From an uncultured Eubacterium sp. (GTDB lineage Bacteria; Bacillota; Clostridia; Lachnospirales; Lachnospiraceae): a stretch of 64,000 bases of DNA. The number at the start of each line of letters is the position of its first letter. The stretch's first letter is position 1. The stretch lies in NCBI GenBank assembly GCA_945939115.1, contig CAMEVC010000002.1, forward strand, positions 1-64,000. Reading direction: 5' to 3'. A program made the position numbers and the translations under genes. The notes beneath the pieces were generated by a model, which did no database searches, was not told where the DNA came from, and saw nothing but the letters and a program-made list of their open reading frames with translations. Shown here piece after piece: positions 37,521-45,582 of the stretch.

Positions 37521-37542
37521 ATTTTTCTTTACCTTTTCTACA

Positions 37543-38748
37543 CTAAAATAATGTATCAAAGTCAACCCTTTCAAAGACTTCCAGACATCCACCTCTTGTG
37601 GCATTATATATTTTTATCCCATGATTTTCAGCATATTCTTTTGCGCTCATATAAGAAATAGTCTGCAATTCAGGATGCTGCTCAGCTTTCTCATGCGCCT
37701 TATCCTGATAATTCTCAACAAAGTGTTGTTTTCCATTTACAGGCTGGCTACAATCTGTCCCAACTAAATATATCTCTTTGAATCCCAAATATGTTGCTAA
37801 CTGCAAAGCCCCATCATATGTTATAGTGTCTCCATTATACGATACTTTGGAGAAATCTTCTGAAAAAAGAGGTTTTGTACCTTTATGTTTTAAGGGTTCC
37901 ATATGCCACTTATGTATATTATCCGGCACATCTTCCCTATTAAAAAAATAACAGGTATCAGCTATAAACTTTTCTTTTACATTCATATTCAAAATATCAT
38001 TTTTCCATTGAATCACGCCATTAGGATCAGATATTATATAATAATCAGGTCTCCAATTAGTCATATCAAATCCTTTAAAAATGCCATTTACACTGATGCA
38101 AATCTCTTTATGAGCATACAGCTTATCTAAATCTGAAATACATAGACTAGGTCCTGTCGCAACAATAAAACATCTGGAATTCCCGTGTATATTTCGAAAT
38201 TTTTCAAGTTCAGGATGTTCACATAAGGCGTTATCATGCAATATGGAATCAACATCCAACAAATTCGTTTCTTCTTTACTAACTCTTATGCTCTGATTTT
38301 CCTGCAACCACATTAAGTTCTTATCTGATGAATATATTTCAAATGTACTATCAATACCTATTGCTTCAAGTCTGTTATATAATAATACACTTGTAAGACC
38401 CTTATATTTAATCCCCACTTTTGTTTTACTTACATATTTTTTTATAAGGCTGTTATAATCAATCTGGCATAATATTTTTTGTGTTTCATATAGTTCTTTA
38501 CAATAAATGTAATAAAGTATGTTATCATCTTCCAATATTTTTACAACTGATTGATATTGTTCTATGGATATAATTATAGGATATTTTAAAAACATTTGCT
38601 TATAATCACTATATCCTATAACCGGTATTCCATCATATTCTTTTAAATTTGAAAATTGGTCAATAAATGCCACAATACTTTCCTTATCAATAAATTCACT
38701 TAAGTATTTCCCATTATTACCAATGCCCCATATAACAAATTTAATCAT
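37543..38748 (-). CDS. DUF115 (Maf/MptE-like) motility-associated glycosyltransferase with Rossmann-like module
   Basis: 401 residues. N-terminal module: FVIWGIGNNGKYLSEF, VAFIDQFSN, PIIISIEQY (1-75). The DUF115 domain (about 190-401) has CFIVATGPSLCISDLD, SVNGIFKG, YYIISDPNG, LVGTDCSQPVNG and IYNATRGGCLEVFERV. This domain is shared with Maf flagellin glycosyltransferases, which place nonulosonic acids on flagellin; NeuA and NeuB homologues are encoded in the same operon. The protein is shorter than classic Maf. The Maf role is inferred from the domain and context. Confidence 0.82.
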   Translation of the reverse strand: MIKFVIWGIGNNGKYLSEFIDKESIVAFIDQFSNLKEYDGIPVIGYSDYKQMFLKYPIIISIEQYQSVVKILEDDNILYYIYCKELYETQKILCQIDYNSLIKKYVSKTKVGIKYKGLTSVLLYNRLEAIGIDSTFEIYSSDKNLMWLQENQSIRVSKEETNLLDVDSILHDNALCEHPELEKFRNIHGNSRCFIVATGPSLCISDLDKLYAHKEICISVNGIFKGFDMTNWRPDYYIISDPNGVIQWKNDILNMNVKEKFIADTCYFFNREDVPDNIHKWHMEPLKHKGTKPLFSEDFSKVSYNGDTITYDGALQLATYLGFKEIYLVGTDCSQPVNGKQHFVENYQDKAHEKAEQHPELQTISYMSAKEYAENHGIKIYNATRGGCLEVFERVDFDTLF

Positions 38749-38770
38749 ATGTATTTATTACCTCATATGT

Positions 38771-39979
38771 TTAACTTTTTGATAATTGCATCTTAGCTGG
38801 TTGCAACACACGCTCTTCGACTTTGCAGCTTGTACAGTAATTGCACATTTTTACAAAGCCCTTCTTATCTATCCTGTCCAGTTCATCTGCCAACATATTG
38901 ACAGGGGTATTCCTTACATCTGCATACTCATCTTTACATTCATCATACAAATTAAGATAATGCATAATGCCATTTGCAACCCCACACCTCATGGTTACTT
39001 TTCCGTTACAATATATATAATAAGACGTTTCAGTCGCATCAAACGAACAATTACGATATATTTCTTTTAGTTCTTCATCTGTTCTATTTTTAAAAGATAA
39101 ATCAGTAAAATCATACCAGCCTGCATTAGGACGCACATTGCATAAAACGTCTCTTTTTTTTAATTCATCTACCAGACTATGAGCCTTATTATTAATTTCA
39201 TAATCATTTATTACTATATGTACTCGTTCCTTATTTCTTTCCAACGACTCTAATACTGTATCATTTGGTATATATGTACCATTTGTTAAGATGTAAATAT
39301 CGCCAATATTTTCAATTGATGTAGCGTAATCAATTAATTGCGCCATCCCGGTATTCAGCATTGCATCTCCACCCGAAAAACTTAAAATATGGATATATTC
39401 GCACGCATCTGATAATTTCTTTAAATCTTTTTTGTAGTCATCCACATTAAATCCAACAATATGTTCTTTTTTAAAATAAGGCAAAAACTCACAACAATAC
39501 TTACATTTTAAATTACATATAAAGCCAGCTTTAAATGCCAACTGTTTTATTGTTTTTTTACGTGTATTATTATAGTACGCTCTTCTATTAGGGCAAGAAT
39601 GTATTGATGCCTTACAGCTTTTACATCTTTCTAACATATTGTCTGTTCCCCGATTTTTACATTCCTGATAAATTTCCGAATAAACTAATTCAAAACCATC
39701 TGCATACTCCACATTAAGATAATTTCGACATGCCTCAGTCCATTTTGATAAATAGCGTTGTTCCACCGCAATAATTACTATTCCATCTTTTATTTCACTA
39801 AGGTTTTCAGGGTTATTTATTACTCTGCTGGTTAATTCTGTATTTACTTCATCCCATATCTCTGTAAATTCTCTGCCAGCCTGTTCCATCATTTTTATTA
39901 ATTTTCGACTCGTACTTGACGCAGCACCCAGCATATATATTTTTTCATATTTCATTAATATTTTTTCGAATGTATCCAT
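38771..39979 (-). CDS. Radical SAM protein with divergent N-terminal Rossmann-like module
   Basis: 402 residues from MDTFEKILMKYEKIYMLG (GAGGATTGAAA before the ATG; an upstream TTG adds two residues). Module: YMLGAASSTSRKLIKMM, IWDEVNTE, GIVIIAVEQ. A cysteine cluster CKSCKASIHSC (119-129) follows. The radical SAM core has Cys155-x3-Cys159-x2-Cys162 (FICNLKCKYCC), FSGGDAM in place of GGEP and LTNGTY. The C-terminus has MCNYCTSC. It is a clear paralogue of the next gene, 39997-40767, over about 245 residues. Substrate unknown. Confidence 0.85.
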   Translation of the reverse strand: MDTFEKILMKYEKIYMLGAASSTSRKLIKMMEQAGREFTEIWDEVNTELTSRVINNPENLSEIKDGIVIIAVEQRYLSKWTEACRNYLNVEYADGFELVYSEIYQECKNRGTDNMLERCKSCKASIHSCPNRRAYYNNTRKKTIKQLAFKAGFICNLKCKYCCEFLPYFKKEHIVGFNVDDYKKDLKKLSDACEYIHILSFSGGDAMLNTGMAQLIDYATSIENIGDIYILTNGTYIPNDTVLESLERNKERVHIVINDYEINNKAHSLVDELKKRDVLCNVRPNAGWYDFTDLSFKNRTDEELKEIYRNCSFDATETSYYIYCNGKVTMRCGVANGIMHYLNLYDECKDEYADVRNTPVNMLADELDRIDKKGFVKMCNYCTSCKVEERVLQPAKMQLSKS

Positions 39980-39996
39980 TTTCAATCCTCTTATTC

Positions 39997-40767
39997 TTAT
40001 ATTTGTTCTCCAGCATTACACTTTGAAGCCTTATATGACGGCACACAATAATTGCATGCATGAAGCATCTTTTGTTTATCTAAATTAATTAAGCACTCAA
40101 CATTTAACTCTTCTTTTTCTCTTATGTTTATATATTCTTCCTCACATTGTTCATATAAATCCAAATAATACATTAAGCTTCCTGCTGTTGGACAATGTGC
40201 ACTCAGTTTTCCGTCAATCAATGTATAATAAGGTTGTTTTTTATATGTTGCACAATTTTCTGCAATATGATTCAGTTCTAAATCACTATATTCTTTATAA
40301 CCGGTGTCACTTTTATCAAGCCATGTCATATCTTTATTAACATAAAAATTTATACCGTTATCCTTAAGCACCGATATCAATAAACTATTATCTACTCCTG
40401 AGTTTGAATAATCGCTAATCATAATAGCAACACGGTCTGTATTTTGCGATAGTATTTCAAGTAATTGTTTGTTTGGAATAATAGTTCCATTACTTATAAT
40501 ATGAATTTTATTAATATTTTTTACATTAATCATATTCTGTATAAATATGTATAAATCCTGATGTATTAACGCTTCTCCACCTGCCACATCAATAAGAGAT
40601 ATACTATCCACAGCTTGCGCAACTTTCATTACATCTTTAGTTAATTGTTCCATTGAAACCGAAAATGCTTTCCCTTTTTCCGCCAAATACGGATTGAATT
40701 CTCCACATTTTTTACATTTTAATGAACATGCTGAACCTGTCTTAATTATCATTTTATTTATTATCAT
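39997..40767 (-). CDS. Radical SAM protein without extra module
   Basis: 256 residues from MIINKMIIKTGSACSLK; GTGAGGAATCATATA precedes this ATG and it overlaps the upstream gene by 14 bases. Core: Cys14-x3-Cys18-x2-Cys21, DVAGGEALIH (the GGE loop intact) and ISNGTII; the end has ACNYCVPSYKASKC. It matches the catalytic part of the protein encoded at 38771-39979 along its length but lacks the N-terminal module. The pair may act as a two-component enzyme or on successive substrates. Confidence 0.87.
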   Translation of the reverse strand: MIINKMIIKTGSACSLKCKKCGEFNPYLAEKGKAFSVSMEQLTKDVMKVAQAVDSISLIDVAGGEALIHQDLYIFIQNMINVKNINKIHIISNGTIIPNKQLLEILSQNTDRVAIMISDYSNSGVDNSLLISVLKDNGINFYVNKDMTWLDKSDTGYKEYSDLELNHIAENCATYKKQPYYTLIDGKLSAHCPTAGSLMYYLDLYEQCEEEYINIREKEELNVECLINLDKQKMLHACNYCVPSYKASKCNAGEQI

Positions 40768-42304
40768 TATATGATTCCTCACCAAATAGTATCTTAGATA
40801 GTTTTAACGCCATTTCGCTATTTTTTTTCGCCTTAAATTTTAATGTTTCTCTGTTATTTTGTTCTATTAGTAATTGAACTTTTTTGATTATTTCCTTGCA
40901 ATCCATTTCATCTGGTAAAGCAGGATATTCTGTTAATTCTATTCCCAAAGTATCTTGTAATGACACCGTTTTATGAGAATTACTCCCCATATATACACAT
41001 GGTGTTCCACCAAGTGAAGCCAAAATAGAAGGATGATATCTTCCGGAAATAAAACATTGTGCATTTTGCAAAATAAGACCAATTATATTAACACTCATTT
41101 CAACAGGTACAATCGGTATATTTAATTCCTTTGCCAAATTTATCAGCATCCGATCTCCCGGGCAACATTCCATAATTACAATTTGATATCCATTTTTTTC
41201 GTTAAACGCTTTCGTCAATTCTTGTAAAAGTGTACGATATGATACAATAGCTTTTATCTGATGATATGCAGCCTCCGAATTTCCTGACATAACAATATAT
41301 CTATTGTTTAATAACCCTAATTTATCTTTTATTAAGTTAATTGAAAAGTTAGGTCTCTCCCTAAGCATTTCATAATAGCTATACTTACCGAATAACGCAT
41401 CCGGTATAAACTGTATATTATTCAAATAATCTTTTACAATTTCAACCGAATACTTATCTCTCAAACATATTTTCTGAGCATATTTTAGGATTTCTACCGC
41501 TTGTTCTAACTGTTCAACATTCATTACATTATCGTTTCCGGGAGAGATCATAGCATTCACAAGATAAAAAGGCTTTTTAACTTCTATGCAAATGAACATT
41601 AACAAGCAAAAAACATACATGTCTTTTCTAATTTTTTTGCTAAATATAAAACTACCCTCTCCATTAATAACTACAGCATCAACTTCGGATATTCTATTTT
41701 TTATATTTGTTATTTCTTCAATTTGAATATAATATGAATAACCAATAAATTGATTTATACTCATATTACTATGTATGTCTTCAAATAAATCAAGTAACTC
41801 ATATCTGTAAAATACGTCTTTGACTTTAACTTGTTCTGAAAGATTATTAATTAATGCTTCACTTGTAGCTCTACATCCTACATTCATGTCATCAGTATTA
41901 TAACCAGCTAACAATATTGAACCAATATCATTTATTGTAATAGATTTTTCTTTTTTTAATGTTTCAAATACTTCGTTAACTTTAACACTTATTTGTTGGG
42001 ATTCATTTTTATAGGAATCGTATTCATATGGAATATCATCATATGCTATATAATTTGTTATTCCAATTTCATCCAATTGTTTTTTTATTTCATATACATA
42101 TGTACTGGCTATTATTATCGTATTGTCTATAAAGTTATGAGACATAATAGATAGCGAATCACTTAGACTATATATTGGCAATCCACAGTATTCTTTTCCT
42201 ATCTTGCTATTATCATTATCAATGAATCCAGCTAAAACTGCTTCGTTTAATCTTTCATATACTTTTTTCCCAATTAGTCCTGCTCCAAAAATCCAATATG
42301 TCAT
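40754..42304 (-). CDS. Polysaccharide pyruvyl transferase family protein with N-terminal Rossmann-like module
   Basis: 516 residues. Module: YWIFGAGLIGKKVYERL, GFIDNDNSKIGKEY, TIIIASTYVYEIKKQLDEIG (1-90). The pyruvyl transferase domain (about 130-500, CsaB/PF04230 type) has AVVINGEGSF, CLRDKYSVE, FIPDALFG, VIMECCPGDRML and FISGRYHPSILASLGGTPCV. Members add a ketal-linked pyruvate to a sugar or act as sugar transferases. Next to the small radical SAM gene in a tight operon. Confidence 0.87.
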   Translation of the reverse strand: MTYWIFGAGLIGKKVYERLNEAVLAGFIDNDNSKIGKEYCGLPIYSLSDSLSIMSHNFIDNTIIIASTYVYEIKKQLDEIGITNYIAYDDIPYEYDSYKNESQQISVKVNEVFETLKKEKSITINDIGSILLAGYNTDDMNVGCRATSEALINNLSEQVKVKDVFYRYELLDLFEDIHSNMSINQFIGYSYYIQIEEITNIKNRISEVDAVVINGEGSFIFSKKIRKDMYVFCLLMFICIEVKKPFYLVNAMISPGNDNVMNVEQLEQAVEILKYAQKICLRDKYSVEIVKDYLNNIQFIPDALFGKYSYYEMLRERPNFSINLIKDKLGLLNNRYIVMSGNSEAAYHQIKAIVSYRTLLQELTKAFNEKNGYQIVIMECCPGDRMLINLAKELNIPIVPVEMSVNIIGLILQNAQCFISGRYHPSILASLGGTPCVYMGSNSHKTVSLQDTLGIELTEYPALPDEMDCKEIIKKVQLLIEQNNRETLKFKAKKNSEMALKLSKILFGEESYNDNK

Positions 42305-42310
42305 AATACA

Positions 42311-43369
42311 CTAACCTTTGCCTACTAAGTTATAAATATATCTTTTTAAATCAATATCTAATCCTTTATTTTCTTTTACAATTTTTGCGTTTTTTATATA
42401 CCAGTCACTCAATTCTTCTATATTTTCTATATCACCAATATGGTAACTATCAATCATCTCCGAATCAGTATTTATTATGTCTAACGAGCCGTCCATTGTA
42501 TTAAATCCCCATATATATCCCTCTTCATACTCTCCTGCATTTATATAAACAATATTCCCATTATTTAAATACTCTTTTATACATCGTATTTTTGAATATT
42601 GTGCCTCATATTTCATAATCATGTTAGATTTAAAGGGAATAAGCCATACATCATTATTATCACAAATAACTGCGCTATAATTTCGATATTTAGGTTTAAA
42701 ACTTTTCGGTAATTGCAGTATTGTATTTTCTCGATTAATATTATTTTTTTCTACAATTTCCCCTTTATCACTGGAAATAAATAATGCCTTAGATTTCAAA
42801 TTACAAATTCCTATACAATTGGTACACTCATACTTATCCACAGATTTTATTGTCTTTTTATCTATGTTAAACTCAATAATTTCTCCGGATGGAGCCCCTG
42901 CCCAATATATAATGTTATTATTTGTTGTGGCAATCACATTATTCTCATTACTAAACACTAATTCTTTGCCGAAAAAAGGAATAAAATTAATTTCGTCGGT
43001 TTCAGTATCTATTTCCAGAACAGCAGCTAACGAACAGCCAATAAAATAAATATGGTTATTCTTACATATGGAAGATCTAAACTTAAATTTCCCTTTATAA
43101 TCGCTATTGAATAATAGATATTCACTCAATGTGTCATTTGTTATATTATATATAAACACCTTATCTCCACACAAGGGAGCTATATATATTTTATTATTGC
43201 ATTTTCTTACTGCTCCGTACATATTATCTTCACCAGTATAGTCTCTATCAAGTATCTTCACTAATTTTGTTTCGTTTTTTTCTCTATCTAACACAAATAA
43301 TGCAGGATACTCTTTTGTTGTAAACCATATATTTTTATAATCACCTGTTGCACCATTAACTGTCAACAT
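42311..43369 (-). CDS. Beta-propeller-like repeat protein, function unknown
   Basis: 352 residues from MLTVNGATGDYKNIWF (GGAGGGG directly upstream; an alternative ATG at 43381 adds MEGK and would place that purine stretch in the coding part). About seven repeats of the form short hydrophobic strand, turn, then I-x-x-[FY/I]-[ND]: NIWFTTKEYPALFVLD, KIYIAPLCGDKVFIYN, HIYFIGCSLAAVLEID, IIYWAGAPSGEIIEFN, ALFISSDKGEIVE, VWLIPFKSNMIMKYE, YIWGFNTMDGSLDIIN. No signal peptide, so cytoplasmic. Possible roles are a scaffold, lectin-like recognition or an isomerase; none can be assigned. Confidence 0.65.
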   Translation of the reverse strand: MLTVNGATGDYKNIWFTTKEYPALFVLDREKNETKLVKILDRDYTGEDNMYGAVRKCNNKIYIAPLCGDKVFIYNITNDTLSEYLLFNSDYKGKFKFRSSICKNNHIYFIGCSLAAVLEIDTETDEINFIPFFGKELVFSNENNVIATTNNNIIYWAGAPSGEIIEFNIDKKTIKSVDKYECTNCIGICNLKSKALFISSDKGEIVEKNNINRENTILQLPKSFKPKYRNYSAVICDNNDVWLIPFKSNMIMKYEAQYSKIRCIKEYLNNGNIVYINAGEYEEGYIWGFNTMDGSLDIINTDSEMIDSYHIGDIENIEELSDWYIKNAKIVKENKGLDIDLKRYIYNLVGKG

Positions 43370-43397
43370 TTTCCCCTCCATATAGTTACTAATTAAT

Positions 43398-44270
43398 TTA
43401 ATCTATTTTTCTATATTTCAGTTTATTTCTTTGAACTTGTTCTATAGGAAGAATATCTTCTTCTTTATATGTTAATGCCTCATATACTGCTTCTAAATCT
43501 CGCTTCAACTTTCTTATTCCATCAGGTTCTAACGATGCAGCATGATCTGTCCCCTTCCATGTTCTATCTAATGTGTAATGTCTTTCAATATAATGTGCTC
43601 CAAGTGTATACGCTGCAACATCAACTGCTATTCCTAAATGATGACCTGAAAATCCTATATCTTTTACTCTGCCACCATATATTTTTTTTAGCCGTGTTAA
43701 CTCTAAAAGGCAAACATCACTAAAAGGAACTGGATATCCAGATGTGCAGCCAAAGATGACGAGATCTTTTCCTCTTCCATTTTTTTCGAATAATTTAACT
43801 ATTCTTTCCTCTTCATCTCTTGTAGTCATTCCAAAAGATAATTGAATCTCCCCAAAATAGTTTTCACATAACCACTGCAACATCTCATAATTTGTATTAC
43901 TTGCAGAAGGTATCTTTATAAAAACAGGGTTTAAACTTGTAATTTCCTTTGCACTTGTTAAATCCCATACTGAAGTTGAATATATTATACCCGCCTGTTC
44001 ACACCACTCTTTTAACTGTTTATGCTGTTCTATGTTAAACTCAAGAAATTCCCGATGCTTTCCATATGTTTCCCCATATGAATTAACTGGATTAGGATGA
44101 GGAGCATTATATTGTTCTTCAGTTAAAAGTTCTCTTGGACATCTTTTCTGAAACTTAATTGCATCTGCTTTACAGTATACTGCTGCTGTATTAATTAATT
44201 CTTTAGCAATCTCCATACTCCCCATATGATTACATCCAGCTTCTGCGATTACATAAGGTTTTTCGTACAT
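43398..44270 (-). CDS. NeuB-family nonulosonic acid synthase, without SAF domain
   Basis: 290 residues. TIM-barrel NeuB domain: YVIAEAGCNHMGSMEIAKEL, DAIKFQKR, FIKIPSASNTNYEML, FGCTSGYPVPFSD, IGFSGHHLGIAVDVAAYTLG and HYIERHYTLDRTWKGTDHAASLEP read in short blocks. The reaction is condensation of PEP with a 6-carbon amino or neutral sugar. NeuB proteins of about 340 residues carry a C-terminal antifreeze-like SAF domain; here it is missing and the protein ends after YRKID. It is five bases from neuA, so part of the same pathway. Confidence 0.88.
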   Translation of the reverse strand: MYEKPYVIAEAGCNHMGSMEIAKELINTAAVYCKADAIKFQKRCPRELLTEEQYNAPHPNPVNSYGETYGKHREFLEFNIEQHKQLKEWCEQAGIIYSTSVWDLTSAKEITSLNPVFIKIPSASNTNYEMLQWLCENYFGEIQLSFGMTTRDEEERIVKLFEKNGRGKDLVIFGCTSGYPVPFSDVCLLELTRLKKIYGGRVKDIGFSGHHLGIAVDVAAYTLGAHYIERHYTLDRTWKGTDHAASLEPDGIRKLKRDLEAVYEALTYKEEDILPIEQVQRNKLKYRKID

Positions 44271-44275
44271 AATCT

Positions 44276-45436
44276 TTATTTCTCCTTCATTATATAGTCT
44301 ATTATTTCTCTGACAGCCCCTTCTCCTCCTCTCTTTTTTGTAACATATTTAGCCGCTTTTTTTACAATGTTTTGCCCATTCGCAACAGAACATCCAAACC
44401 CCACACTTTCTATTACTTCCAAATCATTTACATCATCACCAATATAAAGTACATTGTTTATCGAGATATGATATTCTTTACATAAACTCTTTACTACTGA
44501 TAGTTTGTCTGCCACTCCTTGCTCAAGTATATCAACATTTAATTTTTTTGCTCTTCGTTTATTAAGCTCTCTTTTCTCCCCAGTAATAATTCCAACTATA
44601 ACCCCTGTTTCTTTCAATAGTTTTATTCCCATTCCATCTGTTGTATTAAATCTTTTTAATTCGTCCCCATTTTCCGAATAATACATTCCACCATCTGTTA
44701 GAACACCATCACAGTCCATCAAAAACATTTTTATTTGAGGAATAATTTCATTCTTATTTCTTAGAAGCCGCTCTTTTAATTGTTGTTCTATAATAAGCCA
44801 ATCCGACGGCTCATCTATTTCAAAATATGTAGATGAATCCATTTCATATGGCTTTGTTATACCGGAAATTCTACATTTCGTTTTCAATAATCTTTCTTTA
44901 CTCGTAATATAAAAAGCACCATTTTCAACAAGAAATCCATCAAACTCTTGTCTCCTAGGTCTGCTTAAACAATCATAATTTAATGGTGTTCCAATACCAT
45001 CATCATTTATATTCCATATAAATCTTTTCTGTCGGACAACTGATAATACACTATCTGTATTATCTTGTGTATAAAGTTTAATGCCTCCTGACAAATCATC
45101 ACTGGATAATAAAGGAGAGGTAGCCTGAATTAGGATAACATCATCAAAATCATAATTTTCAGCAAACTCAAGCATTACAGACTCTGTAGATGCAGTATCT
45201 GTTGAAACCTTTTCACTTCTTTGAATAACCTCTGCTTTTTCAAAACCAAATGTATTAACAACATATGAAATCTTTTCACTATCTGTTGATACATAGATTT
45301 TATCTATATATTTGCATTCATTTGCGGCTTTAATGGCCCAATATACCAATGGTTTTCCAGCCATAATCTTTATGTTCTTTAATGGTATAGACTTACTTCC
45401 TCCCCTAACAGGAATAAATGCAACTATCTTTTTCAT
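44276..45436 (-). CDS. CMP-nonulosonate synthetase fused to a KdsC-like HAD phosphatase
   Basis: 386 residues. N-terminal NeuA/KdsB-like domain (1-225): AFIPVRGGSKSIPLKNIK, IYVSTDSEKI, DVILIQATSPLL, ENGAFYITS and FEIDEPSDW. C-terminal KdsC-like HAD domain (230-386): DCDGVLTDGG (Asp241/Asp243), TTDGMGIKLL, GIITGE, YIGDDVNDLEV and GGEGAVREIID. The fusion would remove the 9-phosphate from a nonulosonate-phosphate and activate the sugar as CMP-sugar. It is the first gene of the 11-gene operon, about 100 bases behind a sigma-28 promoter. Confidence 0.9.
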   Translation of the reverse strand: MKKIVAFIPVRGGSKSIPLKNIKIMAGKPLVYWAIKAANECKYIDKIYVSTDSEKISYVVNTFGFEKAEVIQRSEKVSTDTASTESVMLEFAENYDFDDVILIQATSPLLSSDDLSGGIKLYTQDNTDSVLSVVRQKRFIWNINDDGIGTPLNYDCLSRPRRQEFDGFLVENGAFYITSKERLLKTKCRISGITKPYEMDSSTYFEIDEPSDWLIIEQQLKERLLRNKNEIIPQIKMFLMDCDGVLTDGGMYYSENGDELKRFNTTDGMGIKLLKETGVIVGIITGEKRELNKRRAKKLNVDILEQGVADKLSVVKSLCKEYHISINNVLYIGDDVNDLEVIESVGFGCSVANGQNIVKKAAKYVTKKRGGEGAVREIIDYIMKEK

Positions 45437-45546
45437 TTTGTCTCCTTTTTCTCATAGTTCAAAAAAGCTCACATTGTCCACGCATTATTTTTCAATATCA
45501 ACGCTAACCTTAATTTCTATATAATATATTTTTACACACGTATTTT

Positions 45547-45574
45547 ATATCGGTTTTATATTTGTATTAATTAA
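45547..45574 (-). promoter_or_regulatory. Sigma-28 promoter of the NeuA-NeuB glycan operon
   Basis: Minus strand: TTAA (45571-45574), 16 bases, ACCGATAT (45547-45554); a TAAT at 15 bases is the alternative -35. It sits upstream of the NeuA-HAD gene. No sigma-A promoter was noticed in the same 146-base gap. It would couple nonulosonate synthesis to late flagellar expression. Confidence 0.65.
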
Positions 45575-45582
45575 CCCTTCTA

